A stretch of DNA of 64,000 bases from Lachnospiraceae bacterium (GCA_900770225.1 CAAGJU010000193.1:5516-69515), one strand, 5' to 3'. Shown: positions 17,273 to 26,604, counted from the first letter of the stretch. Notes: generated from the letters alone by a model not told the origin. A program made the numbers and translations.

Positions 17273-18415
17273 GTGAAGATTTATCGGGCTGGTGTGGTTG
17301 GTACTGGCTTTATTGGAAAGGTTCACATTGAGACAATTCGCCGGCTGGGAAATGTGGAAGTGGTTGCTATTGCCGATAAGGCACATCCGGAGGTAACAGC
17401 AGCGAAACTAAATGTTCCCAGGTATTTTGAAGACTACAGAGAAATGATCGACACGATGAACCTGGATATGGTGCATATCTGTACTCCCAATTTCACACAT
17501 TTTGAAATTGCCATGTATGCCATGGATCATGGAGTCAATGTTATCTGCGAGAAGCCGATGGCTGTTTCCGTAGAACAGGCAAAGGCGATGCAGGCGAAAG
17601 CTGAGGAAAAGCACCTGGTAGCAGCTGTAAATTTCCATAACCGTTTTTATCCTATGACGAACCATCTCATGAACATTATCAAGGATGGGGAGCTGGGAGA
17701 TGTGTTTTCCGTTACCGGCAGTTACTGTCAGGACTGGCTGCTTTATCCAACGGATTACAGTTGGAGACTTGAGTCCTCGCAGTCGGGCGATACAAGAGCG
17801 GTGGCGGATATCGGATCGCACTGGATGGATTTGGCTGAGTTTGTCAGCGGACAGAAGATCGTCTCTGTATGTGCTGACTTCCAGACAATTTATGAAAAAA
17901 GACTGAAACCTAAAAAGCAGGTTCTTGCCTTTTCTACGGAGAAATTTGACAAGGATGATTACACAGAATTTCCGGTGGACACAGAAGATAACGCCAGCAT
18001 TCTGCTGAAATTCAGCGGGGGCGCCAAGGGAACTGTATTTATATCTCAGGTGATTGCAGGAAAATCCGTAGCTATCGATCTTCTTGTTGGCGGAAAAAAG
18101 AAATCTGCCGAATGGAACAGTTCCAGAGTCAATGATCTGGACGTTGGTATTCGGGATAAATATACGGAACATATTGAGAAGGGAGCTGCGACAGTTCATC
18201 CTAACACGCTGCCACTTGTGGCATATCCGTTTGGCCACGCTGAAGGCTTTCCGGATGCATTCAAGCAGAATTTCCGGCAGATCTATGACAGCATAGAAAA
18301 CAAGGAAGGAAATTATCATTACGCAACGTTTAACGACGGCGTTCACGAAATGATACTTTGCGAAAAGATTTTTGAAAGCAACAAAGAGCAGAGATGGATA
18401 GATGTCCCCGAATAA
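17273..18415 (+). CDS. Gfo/Idh/MocA family dehydrogenase, first gene of the sugar operon
   Basis: A 380-residue enzyme: 'AGVVGTGFIGKVHIETIRRLG' (NAD(P)-binding), 'MVHICTPNFTHFEIAMYAMDHGVNVICEKPMAV' with the catalytic Lys of EKP, 'VNFHNRFYPM', and 'ADIGSHWMDLAEFVSG' with the D-x3-H pair. It is the type that oxidises a sugar hydroxyl, often at C3, producing a keto-sugar. GTG 17273 after AAGGAGAG is chosen; the TTG at 17249 overlaps the RBS. Its place with three TIM-barrel isomerases suggests it begins catabolism of the imported sugar or glycoside. Confidence 0.9.
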   Translation: MKIYRAGVVGTGFIGKVHIETIRRLGNVEVVAIADKAHPEVTAAKLNVPRYFEDYREMIDTMNLDMVHICTPNFTHFEIAMYAMDHGVNVICEKPMAVSVEQAKAMQAKAEEKHLVAAVNFHNRFYPMTNHLMNIIKDGELGDVFSVTGSYCQDWLLYPTDYSWRLESSQSGDTRAVADIGSHWMDLAEFVSGQKIVSVCADFQTIYEKRLKPKKQVLAFSTEKFDKDDYTEFPVDTEDNASILLKFSGGAKGTVFISQVIAGKSVAIDLLVGGKKKSAEWNSSRVNDLDVGIRDKYTEHIEKGAATVHPNTLPLVAYPFGHAEGFPDAFKQNFRQIYDSIENKEGNYHYATFNDGVHEMILCEKIFESNKEQRWIDVPE

Positions 18416-18476
18416 GGAAGAACTATCTGTCAGAACTAAAATCATAAATGGCAGGCATTCAGAGGAGGGAAAAACA

Positions 18477-19721
18477 ATGGAAGAAAATAAGAAGAAATTA
18501 ACAGATGAAATCATGATCGGACCGAGAAAGGCCCAGAACAGATTTTTTATTCAGGCGATGGAGACAAATATGGAAGATCCATCTGGTAATCCTTCTGAAC
18601 GGACGACGCAGAGATATGTGGATCTGGCAAAAGGCGGAGCCGGTATGATCACACTGGAGGCTATTTCCGTAACCAGAGAATCCAGAGCCAGAGATAATCA
18701 GCTGATGATCATGCCCCAGAATCAGGCAGCTCTGACAAAGTTCATGGATACCGTGCATAATGCCAATCCGGCATCACTGGTTGTTTTCCAGCTGACACAT
18801 TCCGGAGAGCTTTCCAGTCCGGATTTCTCAAGAAGAGTTACACCCAAGCCACTGCCAGGTCTTGGCGGAGAACTTCTCAGCGAAGATGATGTTGACCATA
18901 TCATGGATGAGTTCGTGACAGCGGCCAAAATCGCTTATAACGCGGGAGCTGATGGCATTGACCTTAAGCTCTGCCATGGATATCTCGGGTCTCAGATGAT
19001 CCGTCCGTACAATGACAGAAAATGGAAATACGGCGGCAGCTGGGAGAACCGTACCAGATTTCCGTATGAGCTGATGGAGAGAATCAGAAAAGCCATCCCC
19101 GATAAGAATTTCCTGATTGGATCCAAGATCTCCGCCTGGGAAGGATTCCCGGGAGGCTTTGGCACAGAAGGCCCGGACAGCCCTGTCATGGATCTTACGG
19201 AGCCGCTGGATCTCATCAAGGGTCTTGAGGAGAGAGGTGCAAGCTATATCGTACAGTCTGCCGGCAGTCCGGGCATTACCGTCAGCCTTACGCAGGTAGA
19301 TAAACACATTCCGTATTATGCATATCTGCAGCAGTACTGGGCAAAGGAATTCCGCAAAGTGCTGAAGCCGGAGACGGTTGTGATAGGATCCAACTTCTCT
19401 GTATTCCGCAATGGCAAAAACGATCTCTGTGCGGTTACCCCTGAGCAGAGCAACCTTCTGTCATATGGTGAATGGTGCGTTAACGACGGCGTATGCGATA
19501 TGATCGCACTCGGCCGTCAGTCACTGGCAGATCCCTATCTTCCTAAGAAGGTTATGGAAGGAAGAGAAGACGAAATTAACTGGTGCTTACTCTGCGATTC
19601 CTGTCTTGAGCTTCTGATCCAGCAGAGCAAGGTTGGCTGCGTCGTGCATGACAAACTGGCACATGAGGAACTTGTAAGAACAAGGAAGGAAAAAGGACAT
19701 CTGAGGGTTCATCATACCTGA
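18477..19721 (+). CDS. Old Yellow Enzyme family flavin oxidoreductase (single TIM-barrel)
   Basis: A 414-residue protein. The FMN barrel runs from 'IGPRKAQNRFFIQAMETNMEDPSGN' through 'VFQLTHSGELS' (where OYE has the H/N substrate pair region), 'DGIDLKLCHGYLGSQMIRPYNDRKWKYGGSWENRTRFPYELMERIRKAI' and 'DMIALGRQSLADP'. The C-terminus has a C-x2-C-x2-C-x11-C cluster ('CLLCDSC...GC'), like the 4Fe-4S site of 2,4-dienoyl-CoA-reductase-type enzymes. The FAD/NADPH domains of those enzymes are absent, so electrons must come from a partner. AGGAGGG precedes ATG 18477. An ene-reductase inside a sugar operon is unusual and hints at a non-carbohydrate aglycone or a dehydrated intermediate. Confidence 0.87.
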   Translation: MEENKKKLTDEIMIGPRKAQNRFFIQAMETNMEDPSGNPSERTTQRYVDLAKGGAGMITLEAISVTRESRARDNQLMIMPQNQAALTKFMDTVHNANPASLVVFQLTHSGELSSPDFSRRVTPKPLPGLGGELLSEDDVDHIMDEFVTAAKIAYNAGADGIDLKLCHGYLGSQMIRPYNDRKWKYGGSWENRTRFPYELMERIRKAIPDKNFLIGSKISAWEGFPGGFGTEGPDSPVMDLTEPLDLIKGLEERGASYIVQSAGSPGITVSLTQVDKHIPYYAYLQQYWAKEFRKVLKPETVVIGSNFSVFRNGKNDLCAVTPEQSNLLSYGEWCVNDGVCDMIALGRQSLADPYLPKKVMEGREDEINWCLLCDSCLELLIQQSKVGCVVHDKLAHEELVRTRKEKGHLRVHHT

Positions 19722-19813
19722 TCTTCGTGAATAAACCCTGCCGAGAAGGACACAGCACTTCGAAAGCAGGCAAGTAAAAATAAATACATGACAGTAAATT
19801 TAGGAGGAGTCAT

Positions 19814-20971
19814 ATGAAAGCAAAAAAGGTTTTGGCGGGGATTCTTGCTTCTGTATGTATGATTTCAATGACAGCATGTGGAAGCACAACATCAACAAGC
19901 ACAACATCAACAGGCGCTGCATCTACAAATGCGTCTGCGATGACAAGTTCATCTTCGGCAGGTTCTGAGTCGACGTCTGCATCATCTGCATCCAGTGCAA
20001 CATCTGCATCTTCCTCTTCTTCTGAGGAGACAGCAGCATCTTCTGAGACGGTTGCGGCAACCAGTTCGTCCGCATCGGAGGCAGGAAAGGCTCTGAATAC
20101 AACAGATGGGCTGATCGGTATTTCTGTTCCTTCCGCTGACCATGGATGGACAGCAGGCGTTGCTTATTACGCGGAACAGAAATGCAAAGAACTGGGTCTC
20201 GAAGATGGAACTGGTTACAGACTTCTTACTGCTGACAGTGTAAACGATCAGGCGAATGATATTGATGAGCTGATCAATATGGGATGCACATCCATTGTAC
20301 TGGATCCACAGAACAATGAGGTATCCGTTGCGGCACAGAAAATCCTGGATGCAGGAATCAATCTAATTGTTTTCGACCGTAAAATTGATGGCGATTATAC
20401 CGCATATCTGGCAGGCGATAACGCCGGTATCGGAACGAATGCAGCCAAATATCTGGGAGAGGCTCTGAACGGTGAGGGAACGATCGCTGTTATGTCCGCA
20501 CCCAGTGTGGGATCTGTCAGTGTAGAGCGTACCGAAGCGTTTGAGGAGGCTATGAAGAAGGAGTATCCGAACATCAAGCTGATCGAGGTTACGGCTGAAG
20601 GATTTACACAGGAAGCAGGACTTACCATGGCGACAGATATGCTGACCGCCAACGATGAGATTGATGCTGTATTCTCTATCGATGACGAGCCTTCTCTTGG
20701 CATCCTTCAGGCTGTCAAAGAGGCGGGCAGAACAGATGTCAAATATATCTCCGGTGGCGGCGGTGCTCAGTCCTGGTATCAGAAGATCCAGAGCGAGAAA
20801 GATATCACGCTGTTTACTGAAACATACAGTCCGGCCATGATCGGCGATGCTATTGAACTTGCTCAGCAGATTCAGCAGGGTAAGGATTTCCAGAAGGAGA
20901 CGATTCTTCCTAATAATACTGTAGATGCAAGTAATGTAGCTGATTATATCGACGCAGATTCACCTTACTGA
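19814..20971 (+). CDS. Ribose-class sugar ABC transporter, substrate-binding lipoprotein
   Basis: A 385-residue lipoprotein. Signal peptide with lipobox 'ISMTAC' (Cys ~22), then ~65 residues almost entirely Ser/Thr/Ala as a flexible stalk. The type I periplasmic-binding fold starts at 'GLIGISVPSADHGWTAGVAYYAE'. 'LINMGCTSIVLDPQNNEV', 'AGINLIVFDRKIDGDYTAYLAGDN' and 'DAVFSIDDEPSLGILQAVKEAG' match the RbsB/AlsB/XylF group. It captures the sugar outside the membrane for the ATPase and permease encoded next. An AGGAGG site precedes the ATG. A strong stem-loop downstream (21044-21079) probably lowers expression of the next genes relative to this one. Confidence 0.92.
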   Translation: MKAKKVLAGILASVCMISMTACGSTTSTSTTSTGAASTNASAMTSSSSAGSESTSASSASSATSASSSSSEETAASSETVAATSSSASEAGKALNTTDGLIGISVPSADHGWTAGVAYYAEQKCKELGLEDGTGYRLLTADSVNDQANDIDELINMGCTSIVLDPQNNEVSVAAQKILDAGINLIVFDRKIDGDYTAYLAGDNAGIGTNAAKYLGEALNGEGTIAVMSAPSVGSVSVERTEAFEEAMKKEYPNIKLIEVTAEGFTQEAGLTMATDMLTANDEIDAVFSIDDEPSLGILQAVKEAGRTDVKYISGGGGAQSWYQKIQSEKDITLFTETYSPAMIGDAIELAQQIQQGKDFQKETILPNNTVDASNVADYIDADSPY

Positions 20972-21043
20972 TTTGAAACGGCCGGGTGTCGTAAAATCCG
21001 ATGAGCTGTGCATCGGTGTTCATGAGACCTGATAACGTTTAGG

Positions 21044-21079
21044 TATCCGGGCGATCTTTTTCAGAAGACCGTCCGGATA
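21044..21079 (+). promoter_or_regulatory. Stem-loop between the binding-protein and ATPase genes
   Basis: TATCCGGGCGATCTT (21044-21058) pairs with AAGACCGTCCGGATA (21065-21079) around TTTCAG, with two G-T pairs. It is followed by only TTTCAC, so it is likelier a partial terminator or mRNA 3'-stabilising hairpin that raises the binding protein over the membrane components than a full stop. Confidence 0.6.
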
Positions 21080-21105
21080 TTTCACAGAATCCAGAGGTAT
21101 TTTTT

Positions 21106-22602
21106 ATGGGCGAAAATATTATCGAGATGCAGCACATTGTGAAATCTTACGGCTCGAATGAAGTGCTGCACGGCGTTGATTTTTCTTTAAAAAAGGGCAG
21201 TATTCACGCGCTTCTCGGAGAAAACGGTACGGGTAAATCAACACTGATGAATGTTCTTGCAGGGGTTATTCCTGGAAATGCAGGTACAGTTTCTGTGAAT
21301 GGCAAGAATTATACGTTAAGCAATTCCTATATTCCTGTCTCAGAAGATATTGCTTTTATTCATCAGGAACTTGCCCTGATCAACGACCTCAATGTATTTG
21401 AGAATATGTTTCTTGGAAAAGAGCTGAAAAATGGAATAAAGCTGAATAAAAAAGAAATGGCACGGCGCACAAAGGATTTACTGGATACCATGAATATCAG
21501 TCTGTCACCGTACGCCATGGTAAGGGACCTGAATGCCTCTTATAAGCAGATCGTTGAGATTGCACGGGCGCTGATGTTTCAGGCAAAAGTCATCATCATG
21601 GATGAACCGACAACGGCGCTCACAAATGTGGAGATTGAGCACGTGTTCCAGCTTATGAGTGATCTTAAGAAAAAGGGCATCAGTTTTATTTTTATTTCTC
21701 ATAAGCTCAATGAAGTCACTCAGATATGTGATTCCTATACGATTATGCGTGACGGTGTTGTTGTGGACACCGGGGATATGACGGCGGATGTGACAGAAGA
21801 ATACATGGCAAAACAGATGGTAGGCAGAACACTGGATTACAGCGATCTGTATAAAGAGAGAAAGATTGGCGAGGAAATACTGCGTACAGAACATCTCTCA
21901 AAAGACCGTGCATTTAATGATGTCAATATTTCCGTGCGTAAAGGTGAGATCATCGGCATTACCGGGCTTCTTGGCGACGGCCGGTACGAGGTTGCCAACA
22001 CAATCTATGGAAATAACGCCGGTTATGACGGGAAAATCTATATTCGCGGCAGAGAAGTGCCGCTCAAAACCATTCAGAAAGCACGCAGTCAGGGAATTTC
22101 CTATCTTCCAAGAAACCGGAAGGAAAATGGCATACTGAAAGATCTGGATATTCGCGAAAACCTGACGGTTTCTATCCAGGGAAGGCTGCGAAGAGCCGGT
22201 TTGTTCATTGATCATAAAAAGGAAGAGCAGGTGGTCAATGAATATACACGGCAACTGAATATTAAACGCGGCAGCATGAAAGAAAATATTCGGTCCCTGT
22301 CCGGAGGAAATCAGCAGAAGGTAATACTGGCCCGTTCTCTGAGCTCAGATCCTGGCCTGGTTATCCTTGACAACCCGACGCAGGGTGTGGATGTCGGCGC
22401 AAAACTTGAAATCTATCATATCATTTATGATCTTGCGGAAAGAGGCGTAAGTTTTCTTGTGCTTTCGGGAGAAGCACAGGAGGTACTTAAACTCTGTGAC
22501 AGAATATATGTGATGTTTCATGGGGAAGTTCGAAAGGAACTCCTGAGAAATGAAGCAGATGAAGAGAAGATTATGATTGCAGCCACTGGTGGAAAGGTTT
22601 GA
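21106..22602 (+). CDS. Sugar ABC transporter ATPase (two fused ABC domains, RbsA-like)
   Basis: A 498-residue cytoplasmic ATPase. First domain: Walker A 'GENGTGKST', Walker B 'IIMDEPTTALT', H-loop 'FISHK'; its signature region reads 'LNASYKQIVEIARAL'. Second domain: degenerate Walker A 'GLLGDGRYE' (normal for the family), signature 'LSGGNQQK', but Walker B 'LVILDNPTQGVDVGAK' has Asn where the catalytic Glu of DEPT/DEPTRG stands in most relatives. Two lobes with one good ATP site fit the CUT2 class. It partners with the permease that overlaps nearby at 22613 and the binding protein upstream. Confidence 0.92.
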   Translation: MGENIIEMQHIVKSYGSNEVLHGVDFSLKKGSIHALLGENGTGKSTLMNVLAGVIPGNAGTVSVNGKNYTLSNSYIPVSEDIAFIHQELALINDLNVFENMFLGKELKNGIKLNKKEMARRTKDLLDTMNISLSPYAMVRDLNASYKQIVEIARALMFQAKVIIMDEPTTALTNVEIEHVFQLMSDLKKKGISFIFISHKLNEVTQICDSYTIMRDGVVVDTGDMTADVTEEYMAKQMVGRTLDYSDLYKERKIGEEILRTEHLSKDRAFNDVNISVRKGEIIGITGLLGDGRYEVANTIYGNNAGYDGKIYIRGREVPLKTIQKARSQGISYLPRNRKENGILKDLDIRENLTVSIQGRLRRAGLFIDHKKEEQVVNEYTRQLNIKRGSMKENIRSLSGGNQQKVILARSLSSDPGLVILDNPTQGVDVGAKLEIYHIIYDLAERGVSFLVLSGEAQEVLKLCDRIYVMFHGEVRKELLRNEADEEKIMIAATGGKV

Positions 22603-22612
22603 CGGAGATAAT

Positions 22613-23587
22613 ATGGAACAGATAAAAAGCAAACGCAATTTTAAAAAATTCGCTGCTGACAACAGTGCGCTGGTATCGTTCCTCGTATTGCTGATCGTGG
22701 CAATTGTTGTCAATGGAACTACATTCCTGAAAGGCAGCAACCTGATTAATGTGCTGAGAAATAATTCAGTGATTGGTATTATCGCCCTCGGTATGACGCT
22801 GGTGATTGTAACGGGAGGCATTGATCTCTCCGTGGGATCGGAACTGGCATTTATGGGTGTAGTTGTTATTAATGTACTGAACAGTACGCAGAGTGTATTT
22901 GCCGCTGTCATGGCAGGCATCTGTGCCGCACTGATTGCAGGCTTCATTACAGGATTTCTTACGGCTAAATTCAATATACCGGCTTTTATTACTACTCTTG
23001 GTACAACGAGTATATATCGATCAGTTGCCGAGTTCTGGATGAACGGAGGCGGTGTGACGTCAAACGGCGATGCAGGTACGGCGTATGTCGCTTTTTCGAA
23101 TACCAATGTATTCGGCGTGATTCCAATGCCAATTGTTGTATGGATCATATGTGCCATTATTATTTATTTCTTTGCAGAACATACAGCTATTGGTCGTCAT
23201 GTCTATGCCGTTGGCAGTGGAGAGACGGCTGCGAAACTGGCAGGCGTCAGTGTCGTATGGGTAAAGACGGTTGTATACATGATCGGATCTGTCCTTGTTC
23301 TTGTAGGAACAATTGTTGAGACATCGAGACTGGGGAGTGTCAACTCAGCGTCGAGTGGAACGAGCTACGAAATGGATGCTATCGCCGCTGCAGTCATCGG
23401 TGGAACGAGTATGGCAGGTGGCCGCGGCACAGTGCTTGGAACCGTTCTTGGCACACTGACGTTGGGCATTATTGACAATATGATGAATCTCATGGGCGTA
23501 AACCCGTTCCTGGTAAGTGCAGTTAAAGGTTCAATTATCATCGTCGCAGTACTTTTACAGACTATTTTGAACAAAAACGATCGATAA
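22613..23587 (+). CDS. Sugar ABC transporter permease (RbsC-like)
   Basis: A 324-residue membrane protein with about nine hydrophobic helices. 'GIIALGMTLVIVTGGIDLSVGSELAF' is the CUT2 permease signature; 'AIGRHVYAVGSGETAAKLAGVSV' is the EAA-like loop touching the ATPase, and 'MDAIAAAVIGGTSMAGGRGTVLGTVLG' follows. Start ATG 22613 after GGAGATA, ten bases after the ATPase stop. One permease gene is enough for a homodimeric channel. The substrate is presumably a pentose, hexose or rare ketose, in view of the epimerase and kinase encoded downstream. Confidence 0.92.
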   Translation: MEQIKSKRNFKKFAADNSALVSFLVLLIVAIVVNGTTFLKGSNLINVLRNNSVIGIIALGMTLVIVTGGIDLSVGSELAFMGVVVINVLNSTQSVFAAVMAGICAALIAGFITGFLTAKFNIPAFITTLGTTSIYRSVAEFWMNGGGVTSNGDAGTAYVAFSNTNVFGVIPMPIVVWIICAIIIYFFAEHTAIGRHVYAVGSGETAAKLAGVSVVWVKTVVYMIGSVLVLVGTIVETSRLGSVNSASSGTSYEMDAIAAAVIGGTSMAGGRGTVLGTVLGTLTLGIIDNMMNLMGVNPFLVSAVKGSIIIVAVLLQTILNKNDR

Positions 23588-23591
23588 GCGA

Positions 23592-23621
23592 TGACAGGCA
23601 GCAGATCCTGATCGCCTGTCA
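23592..23621 (+). other. Short intercistronic hairpin
   Basis: TGACAGGC (23592-23599) and GCCTGTCA (23614-23621) pair perfectly just after the permease stop. There is no T-run, so it may stabilise or process the operon mRNA. Confidence 0.5.
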
Positions 23622-23670
23622 GGTATCTGTTGCCTGCATTTTCAAGCTTTTTTGCGGGAGGATCAAAGAT

Positions 23671-24657
23671 ATGAAACTTGGTTTTTTCACAGCAAACTTT
23701 ACAGAGAAGCCTCTGGAAGAAGTGCTCAAAATTATTCAGCCTTATGGATATGAGACAGTAGAAATTCCGGCATATGAGGGAAATGGGCAGCTGGAGCCCA
23801 GCGATGTACTGAAACCCGGCCGCGCCGAGGAAATCAAAAAACTTGTTCACAGCTACGGCATGGAAATTCAGGCACTGAGCAATCATGCGGATTCCTATCT
23901 GATCATGGGATGCAATAAAGAAACAGACAGACTTTATAAAGGTACGGCGGAAGAAAAGATCAAATATGGTTCAGAACAGCTGGTTCGCACGGCACAGGCG
24001 GCCAATGCTCTTGAAGTGCCGATTGTTGTCGGCTACCCGGGAATTGAAAACTGGGGCAGGTTTTTCTTCTTCCCGAATGGCCAGGGATGGAAAGAGTATG
24101 AGGAAGCCTTTCAGGAACGTTTCATGCCGATTCTTGATAAGTTTAAGGAATATGGTGTGAAATTTGCCATTGAGATTCATCCGAACAGTTTTGTTTATGA
24201 CCTGAAAACGGCAAAGAGAGCGTTGGAACTGGTGGATTATCATCCATGTCTCGGATTCAATCTGGACCCTGCCAACATTTTGTATCTGATGCTGGATCCG
24301 TGCATCGTTATTGACCAGCTGAAGGATCGAATCTTCCATGTTCATGCAAAAGACGCAGAGCTTGCAAAACATAACCTTCCGGCAGGAGGCATTCTGATGC
24401 AGGGTGATATGGGCGATCTGGATCATACCTTCCGTTTCCGTGTTCCCGGATGGGGAGAGGTGGAATGGAAACGTATTATTACAGAACTTTCTATGACGGG
24501 ATTCAGTGGATCGCTCAGTTATGAACATGAAGACGTAACCATGAGCCGTATGGACGGAGTGGAAAAAACAGCGGCTTTCCTGAAGCCTCTCATAATCAGA
24601 AATAAATACGAGGGCCGTAAAGACAAGCTGTTCGGCGAAGGCAATAACAACGAATAA
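23671..24657 (+). CDS. Sugar phosphate isomerase/epimerase (xylose-isomerase-like TIM barrel)
   Basis: A 328-residue AP-endonuclease-2-superfamily barrel: 'MKLGFFTANFTEKPLEEVLKIIQPYGYETVEIPAY', 'GMEIQALSNHADSYLIMG', 'VKFAIEIHPNSFVYD' (metal Glu), 'CLGFNLDPAN' (metal Asp), 'RIFHVHAKDAE' (metal His) and 'SYEHEDVTM' (last metal Glu). The 'HAKDAE...FRVPGWGEVEWKRI' block is shared with oxidoreductase-linked isomerases near Gfo/Idh genes. It probably acts on the keto-sugar made by the dehydrogenase of this operon. The exact reaction is not deducible. GGGAGG precedes the ATG. Confidence 0.85.
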   Translation: MKLGFFTANFTEKPLEEVLKIIQPYGYETVEIPAYEGNGQLEPSDVLKPGRAEEIKKLVHSYGMEIQALSNHADSYLIMGCNKETDRLYKGTAEEKIKYGSEQLVRTAQAANALEVPIVVGYPGIENWGRFFFFPNGQGWKEYEEAFQERFMPILDKFKEYGVKFAIEIHPNSFVYDLKTAKRALELVDYHPCLGFNLDPANILYLMLDPCIVIDQLKDRIFHVHAKDAELAKHNLPAGGILMQGDMGDLDHTFRFRVPGWGEVEWKRIITELSMTGFSGSLSYEHEDVTMSRMDGVEKTAAFLKPLIIRNKYEGRKDKLFGEGNNNE

Positions 24658-24681
24658 AAGTCAGAAGGGAGAAGAACTGGC

Positions 24682-25560
24682 ATGAAGTTTGGGTGTAACT
24701 ATTCATTCTGGCAGAACAGCTGGGCGTTCAGCCATGAGCAGTATTTGGAGATGACAAAAAGACTTTCCAATATTGGATTTGATGTTCTTGAAATCAGTGC
24801 AGACCATTTGTATCACATGACTGATGAAGAGATTGATGCTTTGAAAGAACAGGGAGAAAAATGCGGGATGGAATTCTCTACGAATTCCGGACCTGCAAAG
24901 AAATATGATCTTTCTTCAAGAAGCGAAGAAACCAGGAAGAATGGAATTGAATATTTCCGAAAAATATTCCGGAATATGGATCGCCTCGGATCAAGGATTC
25001 TTGTAGGAGCTATTTATTCTTTCTGGCCGACCGATTTTGTAGACACGGATAAGGAATGGGCATGGGATAAAAGCATCGCCTGTCTCAAGATCCTTGGCGA
25101 AGACGCTGCCAGATATGGTATTACGATCGCTCTCGAAGTGCTTAACCGTAATGAAAGTTATATTCTTAATGACTGTGCGGAAGCGCTGGAATACTGCAGG
25201 AGGGTTGACAGACCGGCTGTTAAAATATTGCTGGATACCTATCATATGAATATTGAAGAAGATAATATGTATGACGCCATCAGAAAAGCAGGACCGATGC
25301 TTGCTCATCTGCATGTAGGAGAATGCAATCGTAAACTTCCGGGAATGAACAACAGCATTGACTGGAAACAGATCGGTCGGGCACTCCGGGATATCAATTA
25401 CAATGGTTATGTAGTTATGGAGCCGTTCCTTCTTGCCGGTGGCGAAGTGGGACGGGATTGCAGAGTATTCAGAGATCTCAGCGGTGGAGCGAGTGAAGAA
25501 CAGATGAATCAGTATATTACGGAATCACTGAAATTCCTGAGAAACTGTTGTGAAGGATAA
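24682..25560 (+). CDS. Ketose 3-epimerase (D-tagatose/D-allulose 3-epimerase family)
   Basis: A 292-residue TIM barrel. The four metal and catalytic positions are visible: Glu in 'TIALEVLNRNES' (~152), Asp in 'KILLDTYHMNIEED' (~185), His in 'LAHLHVGECNRKLPG' (~211) with the following Arg, and Glu in 'GYVVMEPFLLAGGEVGRDCRVFRDLSGG' (~245). The last block is nearly diagnostic of tagatose/psicose 3-epimerases. These enzymes interconvert free ketoses at C3 with Mn2+ or Co2+. With the downstream kinase and aldolase remnant it fits a route from a rare hexose (allose/allulose or tagatose type) to a phosphorylated ketose. Confidence 0.87.
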   Translation: MKFGCNYSFWQNSWAFSHEQYLEMTKRLSNIGFDVLEISADHLYHMTDEEIDALKEQGEKCGMEFSTNSGPAKKYDLSSRSEETRKNGIEYFRKIFRNMDRLGSRILVGAIYSFWPTDFVDTDKEWAWDKSIACLKILGEDAARYGITIALEVLNRNESYILNDCAEALEYCRRVDRPAVKILLDTYHMNIEEDNMYDAIRKAGPMLAHLHVGECNRKLPGMNNSIDWKQIGRALRDINYNGYVVMEPFLLAGGEVGRDCRVFRDLSGGASEEQMNQYITESLKFLRNCCEG

Positions 25561-25578
25561 GCTGCAAGGAGGAGTTCA

Positions 25579-26544
25579 ATGGCTGAAATATGGACAATGG
25601 GCGAAATGCTTGTCGAAATCATGCGGACAGAGACGGATGAACCACTGGATCAGACTGCTCTTTTTTCCGGCCCATATCCTTCAGGATCATCGGCAATCAT
25701 GATATCAACAGCTGCCAGACTGGGGCACAGCTGCGGCATCATTTCGGGCGTCGGCAGAGATGGTTTTGGCAAATGTCTGCTGGATCGGCTGCAAAAGGAT
25801 GGTGTGGATACATCCAAGGTATTGATTGATGAGGATAAGTCGACAGCATGTGCTTTTGTTTCCTATGATCATAATGGCGACAGAAAATATCTGTTCCATT
25901 GGGATGAAACACCGGCTACAGAGGCGGTTATGCCAGATGTTACGGAACCATCTCTTAAAGAGGCCAGATTTTTCCACATCATGGGATGTGCGCTGACGGC
26001 AAAACTCTCCTATGGATGGGAAATTGTTAAAACGGCGGAGGCTATGCGGGCACAGGGAACAAAAATCAGCTTTGACCCGAATGTCAGGACGGAGCATCTG
26101 ACCAATCCAACAAAGAGCAAAGAGTGTTTTGACATTATTCATTCCGTGCTTTCGATAACCAGTATCTTTGAGCCTGGCATGGATGAGCTTTTGCTTATCA
26201 CTGGTGAAAAAGACGTTGATGCTGCGGTAAAAAAGTGCTTTGAGAATGAAAGCCTTGAGATTCTTATGCTGAAAATGGGATCGAAGGGAACACGGGTATT
26301 TACACGGGATGGAAAGGTGACAGATCAGGGCCTTTTTACAGTTACTTCAAAAGACCCGACGGGTGCCGGCGATACTTCGGATGCCGCTTTTCTCTGCAGT
26401 CTGCTGGAAGGACGCAGTATAGAGGAAAGCTCAAAACGTGCGGCGGCAGCCGGAGCCATAAATGTCATGGCTTTCGGACCTATGGAGGGCAGGATAAGCC
26501 CGGAAAATATTGACAGGATGATTGCAGGTACATTTACGGCCTGA
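25579..26544 (+). CDS. PfkB-family carbohydrate kinase
   Basis: A 321-residue ribokinase-fold enzyme: N-terminal 'WTMGEMLVEIMR', 'GPYPSGSSAIMISTAARLGHSCGIISGVGRDGFGKCLLDRL' (PfkB signature 1 region), and the catalytic 'DPTGAGDTSDAAFLCSLLEG' with the anion-hole GAGD and base Asp. Family members phosphorylate sugars at a primary or anomeric hydroxyl; KDG kinase and fructokinase-like members share this layout. AAGGAGGAG precedes ATG 25579, 18 bases after the epimerase stop. The likely substrate is the ketose from that epimerase. Confidence 0.88.
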   Translation: MAEIWTMGEMLVEIMRTETDEPLDQTALFSGPYPSGSSAIMISTAARLGHSCGIISGVGRDGFGKCLLDRLQKDGVDTSKVLIDEDKSTACAFVSYDHNGDRKYLFHWDETPATEAVMPDVTEPSLKEARFFHIMGCALTAKLSYGWEIVKTAEAMRAQGTKISFDPNVRTEHLTNPTKSKECFDIIHSVLSITSIFEPGMDELLLITGEKDVDAAVKKCFENESLEILMLKMGSKGTRVFTRDGKVTDQGLFTVTSKDPTGAGDTSDAAFLCSLLEGRSIEESSKRAAAAGAINVMAFGPMEGRISPENIDRMIAGTFTA

Positions 26545-26558
26545 AAGGGAAAGCTTAT

Positions 26559-26586
26559 GGTGGCTGCATCTACTGATGCAGCCACC
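26559..26586 (+). other. Perfect 12-bp intercistronic hairpin
   Basis: GGTGGCTGCATC (26559-26570) and GATGCAGCCACC (26575-26586) flank a TACT loop, between the kinase stop and the ribosome site of the next gene (GGAGG at 26594). No T-run follows. It could protect the upstream mRNA or attenuate the last genes. Confidence 0.6.
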
Positions 26587-26604
26587 TTCAACTGGAGGAA
26601 TACT

